Notes: a model not told the origin generated them from the letters alone. Positions 48,901-63,900 are shown, counted from the stretch's first letter. The stretch: 64,000 nt of DNA from Antilocapra americana (GCA_007570785.1 ML664199.1:17982957-18046956); one strand, 5' to 3'. Program-made: numbers and translations.

Positions 48901-51900
48901 GATCATACACAGCCATATTCATACCACACCGTTTGATTATCCTCAGAAACCAACAATGCAGCTTCTGTGTCATCAGGATAGAGGCATGCAGGAGTGGTAA
49001 GATTATTACTGTCTACAGAGGATTGTGGATTAATGCTGCTGTGGCTCTGATGATCAGGAAACTGCTCATTATCTTTCTGAGCAGTTTTTTCCAAAGAAGC
49101 ACAAGCCTGGTCAGTTACCCTGGTGACTGGTCTGGGAGGTAACCCACTTATGTTACTAACTAATTCTGTATTCAGGGATAAAAATGGCTGAGCTGGATGA
49201 GCCACAGTAAAGGACTCTATGCTGTCTGTAGCTGATCTTCCAAATGCATCATTAGACATATTAATCATGGCAAAAGTTTGATTTAGAAAATGTGACCTTT
49301 CAGTTCTTGAGTTTCTGGCCTGGGTATGTGGAGACTGGGGCTTGTCTGTAGCTAAATCATTTTGTGCTTGAGAACCTAGAGCAGATGTCGGACTATGAAG
49401 TGTATGAGAGGACCACTGGTGTAAACAGTACTCACTAGATGTCGCAGTGATGCTGCTATCAGCAGTAGCTGGTGGTGAATCAACTGACATAGGTAGTCTA
49501 CTGTCCTTGGTCAAAAAATCGTGGATGCTTGTCCTTCGAGTAGTGCCTTCGGCAGTAGAGATAACACTGCTTGCACGAGGTAAAGTGGCATAGGGATTAC
49601 TATCTTTTGATTGTCGTGACAGAGAAGTTTCTTTTATTAATTTTATCTTTCCTTGAGCACCTCGTGTTGGCTTTCCTGAAGAACTCATGAAACAGGTATC
49701 TTCAGCCTTTTGAGGACCAGGTCCCACAAACTGTTCAGGCTTAGTTGTCCGTCTATCATGGAAGTCTCCTGGAGTTTTTCCACTTACTGACCTGGCCAGA
49801 CCACAGCTAACTGGTTTGTTTTTTCCCAAAAAGTCAGAAGAGACAGACAAACTTTTCATTACTTCATCTAAAAGATTCTCTTGACTTGAGGGCTTTAGCT
49901 GTTTAAAAAAAATCAAAGCAGATTAGTGAATACAACCATACTTTTGCTTTCCTGATATGGTAGACTATAAAAAATTGCTGATGTCTCTAAACACGCCTTA
50001 ACTTAAAAAAAAAAGGCTCTAAAGTTCAACCACAGAAATTTAACTTATAGTGTCCATCTAAATTAAGGTCACCATAGAACAAACTAACCTGCATTGAGGT
50101 AAGCTTGTTGCTTTCTTCCAAAAACTGTTGTAGAGTAACAACTTCACTTCCAGGGGAACCAGTTTTGATCTTGTGATGTGCCCGACTCTCCAGTGTTCTG
50201 TGCTGGAGCACTGGACTTGATCTGGCCTGTCTTCTCAAGTACTGGATTGGACTGCTACCACTGCTGGACCACGCCTCATGCTCATGAAGCAGGCTAAATT
50301 CTCCACTGCTGTGGCTCTGTGGCCTGCTCTGGATATTAACTGCACCTGCTTTAGGAGTAAATGGTGTGTTAAAAGTTCAATAATAGACACAAGATTAACA
50401 CTATGTAAGTACTGACAATTAATTGACCAGATTCTTATGAATAGCCAAACTGACTTTCAAAGCTTTATTCAGAAATACTTAGTAAATAAACCATGTTAAT
50501 CTTTCATCAGTCTAATAGCTGTCTACCATAGCATGCTTCCTTATTTGTCAGGATGACAAATATTGTAAGCTCCACAAGGGCAAACACTTGCCTTCAGAAC
50601 CTGACCCAAAACTAAACATACACATCAGGCACTCTATACATTTGATGAGTAAATGAATGAATAAACAAGGAAATAATATATTTTTAAAAATTCAGGTTAA
50701 AAAACTGTAAAATACCTTGTAATTTTTTTAAAAAAAAGTTGTTTTAGTCATGAAGTCATGTCTGACTCTTTTGTGACCCGATGGACTGTAGCCCACCTGG
50801 TTCGTTTCTCCATGGGGTTTCCCAGGCAAGAATTCTGAAGTGGGCTGCCATTTCCTTCTCTAGGGGATCTTCCTGACCCTTGGATCTCCTGCATTGGCAG
50901 GCAGATTCTTTACCATTGAGCCACCAGGGAAGCCCAAAATATGATTATATGAATCTTAAATTGAGAATGTTAAAACCAAACACTCTAATAATTCTAATTC
51001 TTTGACTTTCTATGAAGTCTATGTTCTTTATTTGAAGGCTTCTCTGTTCATCCTAAACGAATAACCTAAAAGAGTGTGATAACCTAGAGGGGTGGAAGGT
51101 GGAAGGGATGTTCAGGACGGAGGGAACATGTGTGTATCTATGGCTGATTCATGCTGATGTATGGCAGAAACCAACACAACACTGTAAAGCAATTACCCTC
51201 CAATTAACAATAAATAAAAAATAAGTAAAAGAAATTATCTTAAGAATTTTTTTTAAATTTAAATAGCAAGCATCTAAGGAAAGTCAAATGGAGACATGAT
51301 ATAATTAACTTAGAAAATTCCAGTAAAAATCAAGTATGTAGTATCTCATTCTTTATTTAATGTCTGAATAATCTGATTCTCCCTGCTTTCCACTGTCAGT
51401 ATGATAGCTTTAAAAGACTCAGTTGAGGCTGAACAATGATAAAGAATGCAAATTACTAGTTCTGGAAAAAAGCACCCCCCCCCAAAGTTTATGCTATTCC
51501 TTTAGAGTGCTTATTCATTTTGATCAATTGCAAACTGTGTAGAAGCATCAAGATGGAAAATGCAACTTTCCATGGTTTCCTAATCACAGAGAATAAAGTG
51601 GGACATAAAAGATTTTGGCTCAAACTATGTAACATTTTATAGGAAAAAGATTTTCTTAAATTTTCAAATCACAAAAGGCTTCTTCACACTTCAGGTAGTA
51701 TTCTTCTAAAGGATATAAGAACATGATTATAAACATGAAAAAATAATTGCTCTAAATCAGGTTTTACAGACAGATCATTGCAACAATTATACCTGAGACA
51801 AAATTATTCTGTAATACAGAAAAGCAATAGAACAAATGCATTTATTATAATTTAACAATTCTGTTCTGTAGAAAATAACTACTTTAACAAACTTTTATAA

Positions 51901-54900
51901 ACTATTAAATAATTTCAGAATTTAGGTAGGTAGTATACCTTTAAGAAAAAAGGTATCAGTTGATACTTCCAGACATTCACATAAAATTTCAGCTTGGAAT
52001 GCACATTAATAAACTGAGGAAAAAGGTATCTTGAACTGCTTCTTTATATGAGATATTTGCATCCATCTGGTACTTGTTACACTCACACAAACACAATTGT
52101 CTTCTCAAATTAAAAAAATATATTCCTCCTTATTTCGTGGATAAACAAAGCTAAAAGTATTTCTAAAACACTTTCTGTGAGTTCAGTGTACATGTATCAT
52201 GAGAAAATTAAGGCCAACCATTTTCATGACAAAGACAAAATGTAAGAAAATAATAACTTACAGATACTTTTGAAATAGATAACAAGAAAAAGATTTTACC
52301 TGTGAAGATGAAAAATGGAAACTAAAACAACTGCTCCTGTTTTTACATTTGTACACATTGAAATACATTTGTATTACAATGTGAAAAGCATAAAATATTC
52401 AAGGAACTATGTTCCAAATACAGATGATTTGGATTTCATTTTACCCCAGAAAGTTAATCAATTTCCCACTGTTTCACAAATCTGGAAATGGATGGAGCAT
52501 ATTGATAAATTTACCTACAGCATACCTTTGACTTCATGGAGTGAAGCATTATTATTGCTATTGCTAGTGGATGTTCTGCCACTATCAAGGCTGGCTGGTC
52601 TCGAAGCTAAATGAAAAAATCAGGAGACAGTGATAAAACTTGCGGCTGAAGACACTGAATTTACATTCTGATTACAGAATGCTTTGAGGAAGCAATCATG
52701 CATACTTTCACAGACTGAGCATGCCCACAGAGAGTTGAGTCTTATAGATTAGCGAGCAAGGCATTTCCAGATAGTTCAGTTAAACAATTAAGAACAGGAC
52801 ACTTCTGAGACAACAGCTGAGATTCAAACAAAAGAAGATAGAGTGAATAAAAAGACTTGGAAATGGATTTCTAAATGGATACCAGGACTGTTGTAGTTGA
52901 ACAGAATGACATGTCCCCAAAGGAAAAAAAGAAAGCTAGTGATTTAGGTCACAAAAGATCAGACAAGGAACTCTGCACATTGTAGAGATGCCACGAACAG
53001 GAGGAATATGAGTCTGCAGAGTTAATGTCTTGTATTCCTATCCATACAAGGGAAACAACTACACCGTTAACATGGCCCCACCCTGCTTCCTAAAATCCTG
53101 CTCATGTATGAAATTTCTTTAACGTATTCCTTTACATATTAAATTCATTCCTTTTCCATTTTTTTTTGTTCATCATTTAGTAAGAGAAGACTTTCCAGTC
53201 AGAAACTAAAAACTGAAACGCTCAACACTGCAGAAAATGTGGTTTCTTAGAGTTTGTCCTTTACCAGAGTATATTTAAAACCAAATATGAAATGTATCTC
53301 TAATAACTTTATGCCAAAATGGCAACAAAATTACCTTTAAGCATTGTGTAGACATACTTTATATATATACCTTGACTAAAGCACAGACTATTTAGATGAA
53401 GTAATAACCTTATAAAAAGAAAAAGGAAGTATTAGGTTTGAAGAAATGGTAGAAGATGCAGGTTAGAGAAAACATGCTTGCTGGCAATGCCACATTCATG
53501 AGGTCAATGCAAGAGCCTTAGCATTCTCATTCTGTATGTAATATGTACTTGCTAAATAAAGTTCATATCTTACCATGAACTCTTGATCCCGTACTAGAAT
53601 CATCACTAATACCTTGTGGACTTACGTCTTCAAAGGATGTAGTATCTACGTAAAATAGTAGAATGGATATAAAATGTTTTTAACAAAAAAAATTATAAAA
53701 TTTTATTTATGCAGAATATGGAAATTCTTTTTTAATCACGTACAGTACATCTTGACTTAACATATTTCATATACTCAATCAGAAACTGGAATAGGAGTAA
53801 GAAACAGAATAACTCTGATGTGAGTTGACTTGCTTAAGGAAGATACCAGAAGCACTGAAACAACCTCCCTGTGACCCTGCAACCCTGCAAAGCAAAGCAA
53901 GAGCCTGGGTTGTTCTGTATGGTTCTCTGATGTTGTAGTGTTTCTAGGTTTTTTGTTTTTTTTGTTTTTTTAACACTTCTATCATTCTCTCCTTTTCTTT
54001 CTTTTACTTGGTTTACTTTTCCATTTCTTGTTAGTTCATTTAGCTGTTTATTATGAAAGACCTAGGAAAGATGTAGTTATCTGTATGATGTTTTAAATTT
54101 TTGAAATGATTTGAAAATTCTCTCAGATTAAATCCAGGTTGTTTTGATAATTATTTCAAGTTGCTGCTGTCAAAAAAAGTAAACATTGAAAAGTCAAATA
54201 AAAATTCCTGTTGCCAACAGTTACACCACAGTGCAAATAGCAGACGGCCTATACCTTTGTTATTAACCAACTGCTTGGATCTGAAGCCTGTAGAAGAGTT
54301 GACAGTTGAAAAGTTGATGGCTGTAGTAGAGAAGGCCATAGCTCCCAATTCTTTTCTCCTTTTACCCGTTGAAATATCATCAGGAACCTCCAAATTCTCA
54401 GTACTACCTGTCCACTGTCCTCCTGCTAGGACCATGGACTGCACCAGGTCATTCATGGCTGGGATGCAAATGAAAGCAAATGAATCAGCATGGTTAATGT
54501 ACTTGCTTTTACTTCTATTTTGTATTATAAAGGTTCTGATTATTGTCTATGGATTAATGCAAGTGAAATAAAAACCACTAAATAAAATAACTAACCACAA
54601 GGTCATTTGAATTATGACATGCATTTAGCTGTATGAAATGAGGAGGCCAAAGCTTGATAAACCTCAGTAAATAATTTTATCACCCTCCACCCCCTTTAAA
54701 GATAGGAAAAGGAATTTTATTCTGTACAACTGCCTTTTGAGCAGTGATGTGCAATATAATTAGAAGCCTTCAAAATGTGGTTTTGTGGTGACAAAAATGG
54801 AATGAATAAAGGTAAGATGGAGAGCAAAAATGATAAAGAGTCCTTGGTCAGAGCAGGTTACTGAAGAAATTATTCATTTTATGAATCAAATAAGTATACC

Positions 54901-57900
54901 ACTCAATAAAAACCTGAAAGAGAGGATATCCAGTGACAGACATTTAACGTAATTAATTACCCATTCCAATTAAAAAAAGAAAAACCAGAGTATCAGTATA
55001 TAAAGAATGACAAACATTTTCAAGGATTACAGGCCACTTTATTTATTTATTTAATCCTAGTTCATTAAGAAAATAAATACCTAATGCTAAAGGTTTTGTT
55101 ATATTTTCTTTAAGCAAATTTCTTTGAGAAGAAATCTTTATGGCATATAAAATTAAAGGTTTTTTTCTGCCAACTTTTAGAAAGCACTGGAAATGTATAT
55201 TACATGTATGACTAAACATATGCATGTATATGTATAAATGAACATACATATAATGCAAATTCAGTGCCAGTTTTGAAAAAAAAAATTCTTCCAGCTCCAT
55301 TGGTTACAGGAAGACTGCACTTTGCAAAATAAGAAAATTGGCACAGTCCAGAGAATGGTTAGTGAAAATTAGTAATGGAAGCCAGTGTAGTCATTTGAAA
55401 GAAGCTGAACTGTCATAAAGTCTTACACATGGAACGACGGTAGCAGGCCTTCATTTTGTCTTTATCCTTCGGTCTGTTCCTCAAAAAGGGCAGTCTTTTC
55501 AGTGCAACCACTTTAATGTCAGAGCATGAGAAAAAACAGAAACAGAAAAATGAAAGAAAAAAGGGAGAAGAACAGATGGGAGTTAAATGTTGAAATTAAG
55601 GACAGAAATGAATGTCTGAGTTTCAGCTATGTAAGCTACACTAAAGCTATTATTCTCGTGCTGCTGAGTGATTATGAAATATGAAATATGTACTTTGATA
55701 CTTTAAAATACTTGGAAAAGCACTGAAGACAATGATGAAAAACATATACTTAGAAAACCTGGACTGTCTAAAGTCCTATAAATACAGGAAATAATAAGAA
55801 CTACTTACTGAAGGAACAATTTTTCTAGTTAAGCTGTAAAGATAGATAGACCTATATTATTAGGGCCACTCTTGGTGGACCAGGGAGCATATGTGAGGAA
55901 AACGTAGAAGGCTTTTCACTCCTCTGTTTTCACTTTTTTTTGGTCATGCCAAGTGGCATGTGGGATCTTCATTCCCCAACCAGGGATTGCACCTGTGCCA
56001 CCTACAGTGGAAGCACATGGAGTCTTAACCACTGGACCACCAGGAGGTCCCTATTTTCTTTAACTTTTTAAATTATAAGGTTTTACTTTGGAAAAAAATA
56101 ATTTAGGAAAATGTACATCCTGTATTTTTGTAAAATATCGCAACAAAAACTAGGGTGTTCTGGGATGTTTAAAATAACCTAAAAAAACTTCTGAAATTTT
56201 CATTATTTCTTTAAACGTTAAAATAGAAAATAGGGAACTACTTCTTGGTTTAAACTAAATTCTGATGCATTATTTAGAAGCACCGCAGAAATATATATTC
56301 TTCTAAGACAAGTCTTTCAAAAGATGGCATGAGCAATTATATTAATTTCATTTTGCAAAAGGTTGGCTGGAAGAGAAAAGTATTTTGACAGTAGCTTTTA
56401 AGCTCTGATAAGCCTAAAAAATAAGGAGGCATCCTCAAAAGCAAGCAAAAATGATAGAAAATTATGTATTTATAACATTTTTAGATATTTTGAAGAGCTT
56501 TGGGAGTCAGTGTATTTAAAAAAAATTACAGCATGACACAGGGAAATTATCAATATATGAATCAAAATTAGGATTATAACTACAGTAGGAGTCATTAACA
56601 TAATTTTAATGTTCACTAGAGTAACATTCTTAAGCTATACTTTAATAAGACTTTAATGGAAAATATTATACCTCTTTGGAGCTGCAATTTAAGAGGCAGG
56701 GAAAAAACTCACATTAAGATTTAAAAGCATACTGCATACAGCCTTAATAACTATGCTCTTTCTTACGGTTTGCTCTTATCTTATAAATAATAGAAAGCTC
56801 TTTTGACAAACCGACAAGTATCACTCATTAAGGAGAATGCAAAGACAGGCAGCTTCTGAATTTACTTATTTGATTGCTATTAAGAATAGTCATGACTCAT
56901 TTTTGTTTCTAGCTTGGAAAACACAGCTGTTTTCAATGATTAAAAAGAAATGAACTGAAAGCAATGTAAAAATGGACACTTAGCTAAAACAAAGCTGAAT
57001 GGTTGCAGCATGCACGTCTTATTTAGATACTTTCTTTTTCTGTTTTCAACTGTTTTCCATAGACTGCTTTACTGACAGACAGACACTGTTCCAAAATGGA
57101 AAGGATAAAAGGAGTTTTATATTTGCCAGTAGTGGAATGTGATTGTTCTTATGGCAATTAGTTTGAAGACATACAATGTTAGCTTCCCAAACTATATTGA
57201 AATTATGGGAACATTAGAATGGTAGGCTTTTCTGCTTATTTTAAAAATTCTAAAACTGAATAACTGCTGGAAAGAAGAGTATTACTTCCTTCTGATTTTT
57301 ACTCTGGATGTTTCCAGCAGAGAGTATGAAGGAATGATAGACTGATAATTTAAAACAAGATGACCTTAAAAAAGACTGTTGTAGCTTTACTTGAATTATC
57401 TTCCTTTAATTAAAAAAAATTATATATACCCATGACCATTTCTCATTAAATCAGATGCCAGATATTTTATATCCAAAGATAGTAGATAAAATTGAATCAT
57501 CTGGCACCTTTTTAAGGAAAACTTGATAATCTCTCTACAATACTTGGAGGTTTCATGTAGGTATGGCTAACAAGACTAATCTTATGAGAACAGATAGAAC
57601 TAAACCACTTTCTTATCTACAAACATATTTGTATGTGTGTATGTATGAATATGGCACTCATGTATGTGTATGATTTCTTGTTGCTTACTTGTGGATTCTA
57701 GTTCTTAGGGTGCTACAGTTGCATTCTTAAATACAGCCTATAATGAATGCCTAATCTCTTACACTCGAAAACACTATCTTTTAATAGATAATTCCCCTGA
57801 GGACAAAACCATGTCTATACAGTTTGAGTGTTTTGAGAGCTGCCCATACAGAGTCTATCCCTGGGGGAAGTAGTGGCTGCTTTTGCCTGCTATTTACTTT

Positions 57901-60900
57901 AAAACAATAATATAGAAATGTATATATTAATACATACAAATGTATACATATATATAGTATCTTTCTTGTACATATGTCTTATGTATAAACATGTACACAT
58001 ATATATACTTTTAAATTTAGTGATTCTGGTGAGGGTGTGAGTGGATTCAAACTATCCTGTTTACATATGTTATAAGAACATTGCTAGTAGTCAAATTCTC
58101 CTGTATCTTCAAAGGGCCTACCACTGGATTCTTTTCTTTCTCTTGAAATATTCTTCTTTAGGCTTTTCTTTGCTCTTAATGTTTAGCTAAGCACATTAGT
58201 AATGAAATCAAGAGAGTATTAATTGTAGAGGTCACATTATGATATTACACTTCAAAATTTGTAATTTAAAAAACTGGATCACAAGTTTATACAAAAACTT
58301 GTATCTCCAAATCCATTTTATTTTAACTGAACCTTTACCAAGCAATCCCTTAATAACTTTTATAACCTTCAATTATATCTAAATCACTGAAAAACATTCT
58401 CTTCCAATTCATAGCTATTTTTCTTTGCTTCCTCCCCCTCAATGTAACTTTTTTCCAATTTGATACCATCAAAGTATGATTAAAACCTCATTCTAAAAAG
58501 CCTTATTACTCTATTTAGTTACAAATAATTATGAAAATGAAATCTTATAAATATTTCTCAGTTGCTCCTCATAATCGCCCTATGAAGTACGACGCAAAAG
58601 TAAGTCTTGCCCACATTAACAGAACTAGCAAGTGGCAGAGGTATTCTGGCTCTCATTTCACTGTTCTTTCTATACTATTTTACCTTCCTGGTCAAATGAT
58701 GGTATCTCTTTGTATTTCTCTAAATACACAATAAAGAAAATCAAGTGGCTATGCAGTACTGCAGTATGCAATGAATTTTAAAATCATATGGGGTTAAAAA
58801 GAAATGCATTCATCAGACATTATCCCAAAGGACTGTGGAAGCTATTTAAAAGAAATCTTTAGTAAAGAATCTAAATCAATTCTAGAGATCACAGATGTTT
58901 AAAGAGTTTAAGCACTCACTGCTGCTTTTCTTGGTCCCCAAAGTTTGGCCATCTTCTAAAGAGTTTGAACCTACTGAAGAACTATCTTGACTATCTTGAT
59001 GGGGGAGTTGAAGAAATCCTTCACTGGAGTCTGAGCGGGTTGGTGTTAAAGTTAGTGATTTCTGGCGTTCCCGATTAACGTCTTTTTTAGACTTTATCAA
59101 TTTTCTCATTTTTAGAGTAATCCAGTTGCCTCTCCTAATAAAGTAATTTTAAAAAGTCTTATCAGTTTAAAATTCAGCGTACAAATCCCTCTCAAAATCA
59201 GAATCATCCCCTCCCACCCCCAAAAAACCAACTGGATAACAGTACCTTCTAGGAGGAGATGGGTCATAAAATTTGTACTGATCCATAATTTTCTCTTCTA
59301 ATTTCTCCTTTTGTCGTCTTAATTCATTTAATTTATCACTATAAAAATAATGTTACATTTAGGACATCATATTTTGTACAGTTATGAATATTATTTGGAT
59401 TCTATAATCTAACTTCTCCCCAAAACACAAAGAAATACAGATACCATAGTTGACAACTAAGAATTTAATAGGCACTAACAACAGAACTATTTCAAGTTTT
59501 TCATTGTCTTTTAATTTGCAACTTATTTAAATAAAAGGATACAGGACTTATAATCTTAATTTTCAACAGGATTTATTTGTCTAAAGGAAATCGTCTATAT
59601 TGCAATATTATCATGACAAAAGAATTCTCTCAACATCTTTCTACAGTTATTAAACAACATTATATGCATAAATACACTAGCTTCACCACAATTTACTAAT
59701 AATCAAGCTCTGTCGATTCTATCTTTCACATCTCTCTTGTACTTGATCTTAACTACCACTGCTTGTGAATTATTTTTCACTAGATTATTGCAACAACCTT
59801 AAAACTTATTCCTTGTCTCTAATTCTTAGAACCTCCAATCTGTACTCTAATGTCATCAGTGATTTAAACAAACGGCACAAATCTGATCATATTACTGCCC
59901 TGCTCAAATTTTTCAGCAAGTTGTTGGCATAGCAAAGAAAAACCTTTGTAAAGTGGCTCCTGAGTGTTTAGCCACTTCTCTGCCACACCTCCTTCCACAA
60001 TTTTGCTCCAGTATGAGCAATTAACTTTTAGACCATATATCATAATCATAATACAGTTTCATTACACCTCTTTGTCTCTGCATTTGCTGCTCTTTTGGCC
60101 TATTATGCCTCCTCAGGCAAAATCCTACTGAATCTTTAAGTCTCAGCTCAATCATCTTTAGAAAGTCCAGCTTCCCTTGCAAGCTAAGGTACTTCTGACC
60201 CTCTATTTGCTGCATTTCTATGGCTTCCTATAACATACCTTCATTAGAGAAATTATTTTTACTTCTTATTTTAAATTAATAGATCATTAAGAGCTGGATC
60301 TATATGTTTTCATTTTAGTATTTCTGGTTATTAGCATACTGCCCAGAACATAACCATTAAAAAAATACTGAAATAATAATGTTGATAATTAGGAAAAATT
60401 AGCATTGCATTTCTCTGCCACCAGAGTAATATTTCAGAGTGAAAAATTATTTGGTACCTACATGTACTGTCTTTGTTCAACATGGAAAAGATCCTTGCTT
60501 TCCATATTCTGCTCCAATAGTGTTCTGTTCTGCAGCATTAATGTCTGGATTTGATCTAGTAAATGTCGATTTTCTTCTTCTAAATTTCCTTTAAGTTGGC
60601 TTAGCAACTGTTTTAAACACAAACATTTATTTTTAAAAATATCAACATTTACATTTGACACAAATCCCCCAAAGCATCTGAAAAATATAAAGTACTTCAC
60701 AAAGTTTTAAGTATTCTGCCAGTGAACAATCAGATGGTTGTCCTTTGATTAGAATTAGTGATCATTTTAGTAATAATGACATTAGTGATTATTTTAGTAA
60801 TAATGACATCTAAACTACTGGGTTATGTGCTAGACATTTATGTTTTCTTAATTCTCAGAAACACTGGGTTTAACATATAGCAAGCTATCTACTTCCAAAA

Positions 60901-63900
60901 CCACTGCTGTCTTTATAACCATTTTGACTTAGAGTTCAAAGCTAGATACATATCTCTGGCCTTCTGTTTAAATAGCTATAAAATGCTAAACAAATTAGTA
61001 ATTCTCTAAATCTTAATGACTCCACCCATGTATAAATTGAAGATAACAACTCTCATCCCCCAAGACTGCTGCAAGGATTAAATAATATACGTAAAGTAGA
61101 TGGTGTCATGCCTATGGAACATAGTAGGTACTTTATAGAACTCATTCTTCCTCTAACCATTGTTGTCAAGAAACCGCAAAAGTTTGTGTATAATTTTTAT
61201 GGCTTGAACCAAGGGAGTCAGGTAAGACTGTAAATGGGTGGTCATATTACTGATTATTACTGGCAGTTAGGCTGCCAGCATGACTGAGCTGCTTCTCTGT
61301 AGTCAGCAGAAACTAGAAATATGCCTCAGTTAGGCCAGAGGTTCCAGCAGAAGTCAATGCCCAAAGCAGTGACTGTCAAAATTTAATATCACTTGTAGAA
61401 TATATTTTTAAAGTAAAGATTTTGTGGTTCTAGCATTAGAATTCAGCAAGTTTGGATTTTTTTTAGAGTTCTGTATTTTTTTAAAAAAAGCCAATAACCA
61501 CCCCTTCTCAAAAAAAAAAAAAAAAAAGACAAAAACCTGAAAACTCTCAGAAGGTAGAAAAAAGCAAACAGTATAATACTATGAATATGCATAAGCAGCC
61601 ATCTAGATCTAACAACTGTCAATATTGTGCTGTGTTGTATCTATATGTTGTTAAATTGAAATATAACACATGTGGTAGATCCACTACAAAACTGAATGCA
61701 GTTTTCCTCCCTATACTCTCTTGTGCTGTGACTTCTCACTTTTCCTATCAATAAGTGGAATCTATTAATACTTCCTCTCTTCTTGACCTGGGAATCCCTT
61801 TGGCTAAGGGAAGGAGGCAGAAGCGATGGTGTGATAGTTTCAAGCCCAGGCCTCAAGAAGCTTATGTGTTTCCACTCAGGCTCCTGGAATCCTCTTGAAG
61901 TATGAGAGATCACATGGCACAGAGAAGTTACACCAGCTGGGGCCGCCTTAGACCAGCCAGCTTGCAGGGTGCATGCTGGCTAACTGCAGATAAATGAGCA
62001 AGCCTTACTAAGGTCTGATCTTGGTCCTGATCTTGGCCCACACATCAACACAAATCAGCACATCTGCTCAGCTGACCCAGAGACTCAAGAGCAAAAGTAA
62101 ATATTTACAGTCCCTTATCACTGAGGTTCTATGTTTCTTACACAGCATTACTGCATCAGCAGACAACTCTTATATAAAACATATATTGAAAAAACAACAA
62201 ATTTTAAGTGTACATACAGCTCAGTGAATTGCCATAAAGTGAACTCGAGTGAACCAGTACTCAGATCAAGAAATAGCACATTAATTGTACTCCAGAAACA
62301 TATGTTGAGTGCTCTTCCATTACCACACTTCCCATAGAGAAGTCTCCAACACTGATTCATTTTTCCATTCCCTTCAAATCACATTATATGACTTAATTCC
62401 TAGCCAAGGGTGGGCTGATTGTTGGACAATCATCAAGTAGTCAGGGCCCTTTCTGATTTCTCTTGAGTGGTCTTTGAGACCACCAGTGACATGCAACATC
62501 TTAACAATTATGGCTAGCCGTCTCATTTTCTGGATCTCCCATGTTAAACTTCTGAGTAGTCTGCTCATCTGTGACTTGCCCCACCAGTGCTCAGGACCTG
62601 CGTTAGCCTTTGACAGCCCTCTGGTAGCAACGCTGCTGGTTTCAAGGCATGCCTCCTGACTGAACTCCCAGTCAAGGAGAAAGGGGAAGACAAGACTCAG
62701 AATGGGAGAAGTCACATAATAAACTGTAATTCCTACCAAAAGCTGAGTAGTTTTTCTTAGTTCTTCTCAATTTGTTGTATGTCTCTGCTTGAGTTCCAGA
62801 GTCCTAAAAGTGGTTGTTTTTATTTTTATTTTTTTTTCCCAATTCTGTTGTTTCCAGGAAAGTTGATTTGTCATGTTCCTTTTCTCTTTCTGGCCATGTT
62901 GTGCAGTCCCCATTTGTCATGTTCTTCTGTAAGTCTGGACTTCCCTGGTGGCTCAGACAGTAAAGCATCTGCCTATAATGCGGGAGACCCAGGTTTGATC
63001 CCTGGGTTGGGATGATCCCCTGGAGAAGTAAATGGCAACCCACTCCAGTACTCTTGCCTGGAAAATCCCACAGACAGAGGAGCCTGGGAGGCTACAGTCC
63101 ATGGGGTAGCAAACAGTCGGATACGACTGAGCGACTTCACTTCACTTTCTGTAAGTCTATTACCTTTTTATATTTTATAAATCACAAGCAGAATGAAGGT
63201 TCTATAATTTCTGAATTTTGTTGCATAATTAAATATATATGATATCAAACTAATTTTTCCTTCTATTAGTTTGTGATTTCAGACAAAAAGCTTTTAAGTA
63301 TTACTTTCTGCTACAGTCTATTCCTTTTTTTTTCCTAGTCTATTCCTAACTCCATTTAAGGGTTTTGCTTAAGTGCTGATTTTCTAAGTTTCAAGAAATT
63401 CAGATGTTAAGCTATACTCAAACTTTAACGATTTAAAGACCAATCACAAAATGTAAGAATTATTTAAGGCTTTCAATATTCTTTTTCTATTTCAAAACTT
63501 CTATCACATTATCAACTCATCATGGGAAGAAGCACAGAATCATGTTAAGAGCACAACTGTATACATAAGGCAGATGTCACTTCTGTTCTAAACTTTCCAG
63601 TAGCTCCCCTGTTACTCAGAAAAGTATTTTACAATGGCCTATAAGGCAACATGGGCTTCCCCTGTGGTGCAGTGGTGGTAAAGAATCTGCCTGCCAATGT
63701 AGGAGATGCAAGAGACATAGGTATGATCCCTGGGTGAGGAATACCCCTTGGAGTAGGAGATGGCAACCCATCCAAGTATTCTTGCATGGAAAATTTCATG
63801 GGCAGAGGAGCCTGGTGGGCTAGTCCAGGGGGTTGCAAAGAACTGGACAAAACTGAGAGCAACACACACATAAGGCAACATATCTGGCCCAGGCATATCT

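Larger units (their letters stand above)
46984..48902 (-). other. CCDC88A intron / alternative 3' UTR
   Basis: Lies between the read-through stop and the last canonical exon. It would be 3' UTR for the read-through form, with AATAAA at 48022-48027, and intron otherwise. It also holds the U5 pseudogene. Confidence 0.5.

Noticed and set aside
54161..54571. 136-residue plus-strand ORF
   Set aside because: Antisense shadow of the CCDC88A exon at 54255-54458.
62374..62739. 121-residue minus-strand ORF near the right edge, checked as a possible CCDC88A exon
   Set aside because: No coiled-coil character and no similarity to Girdin; no matching phase with 60607.
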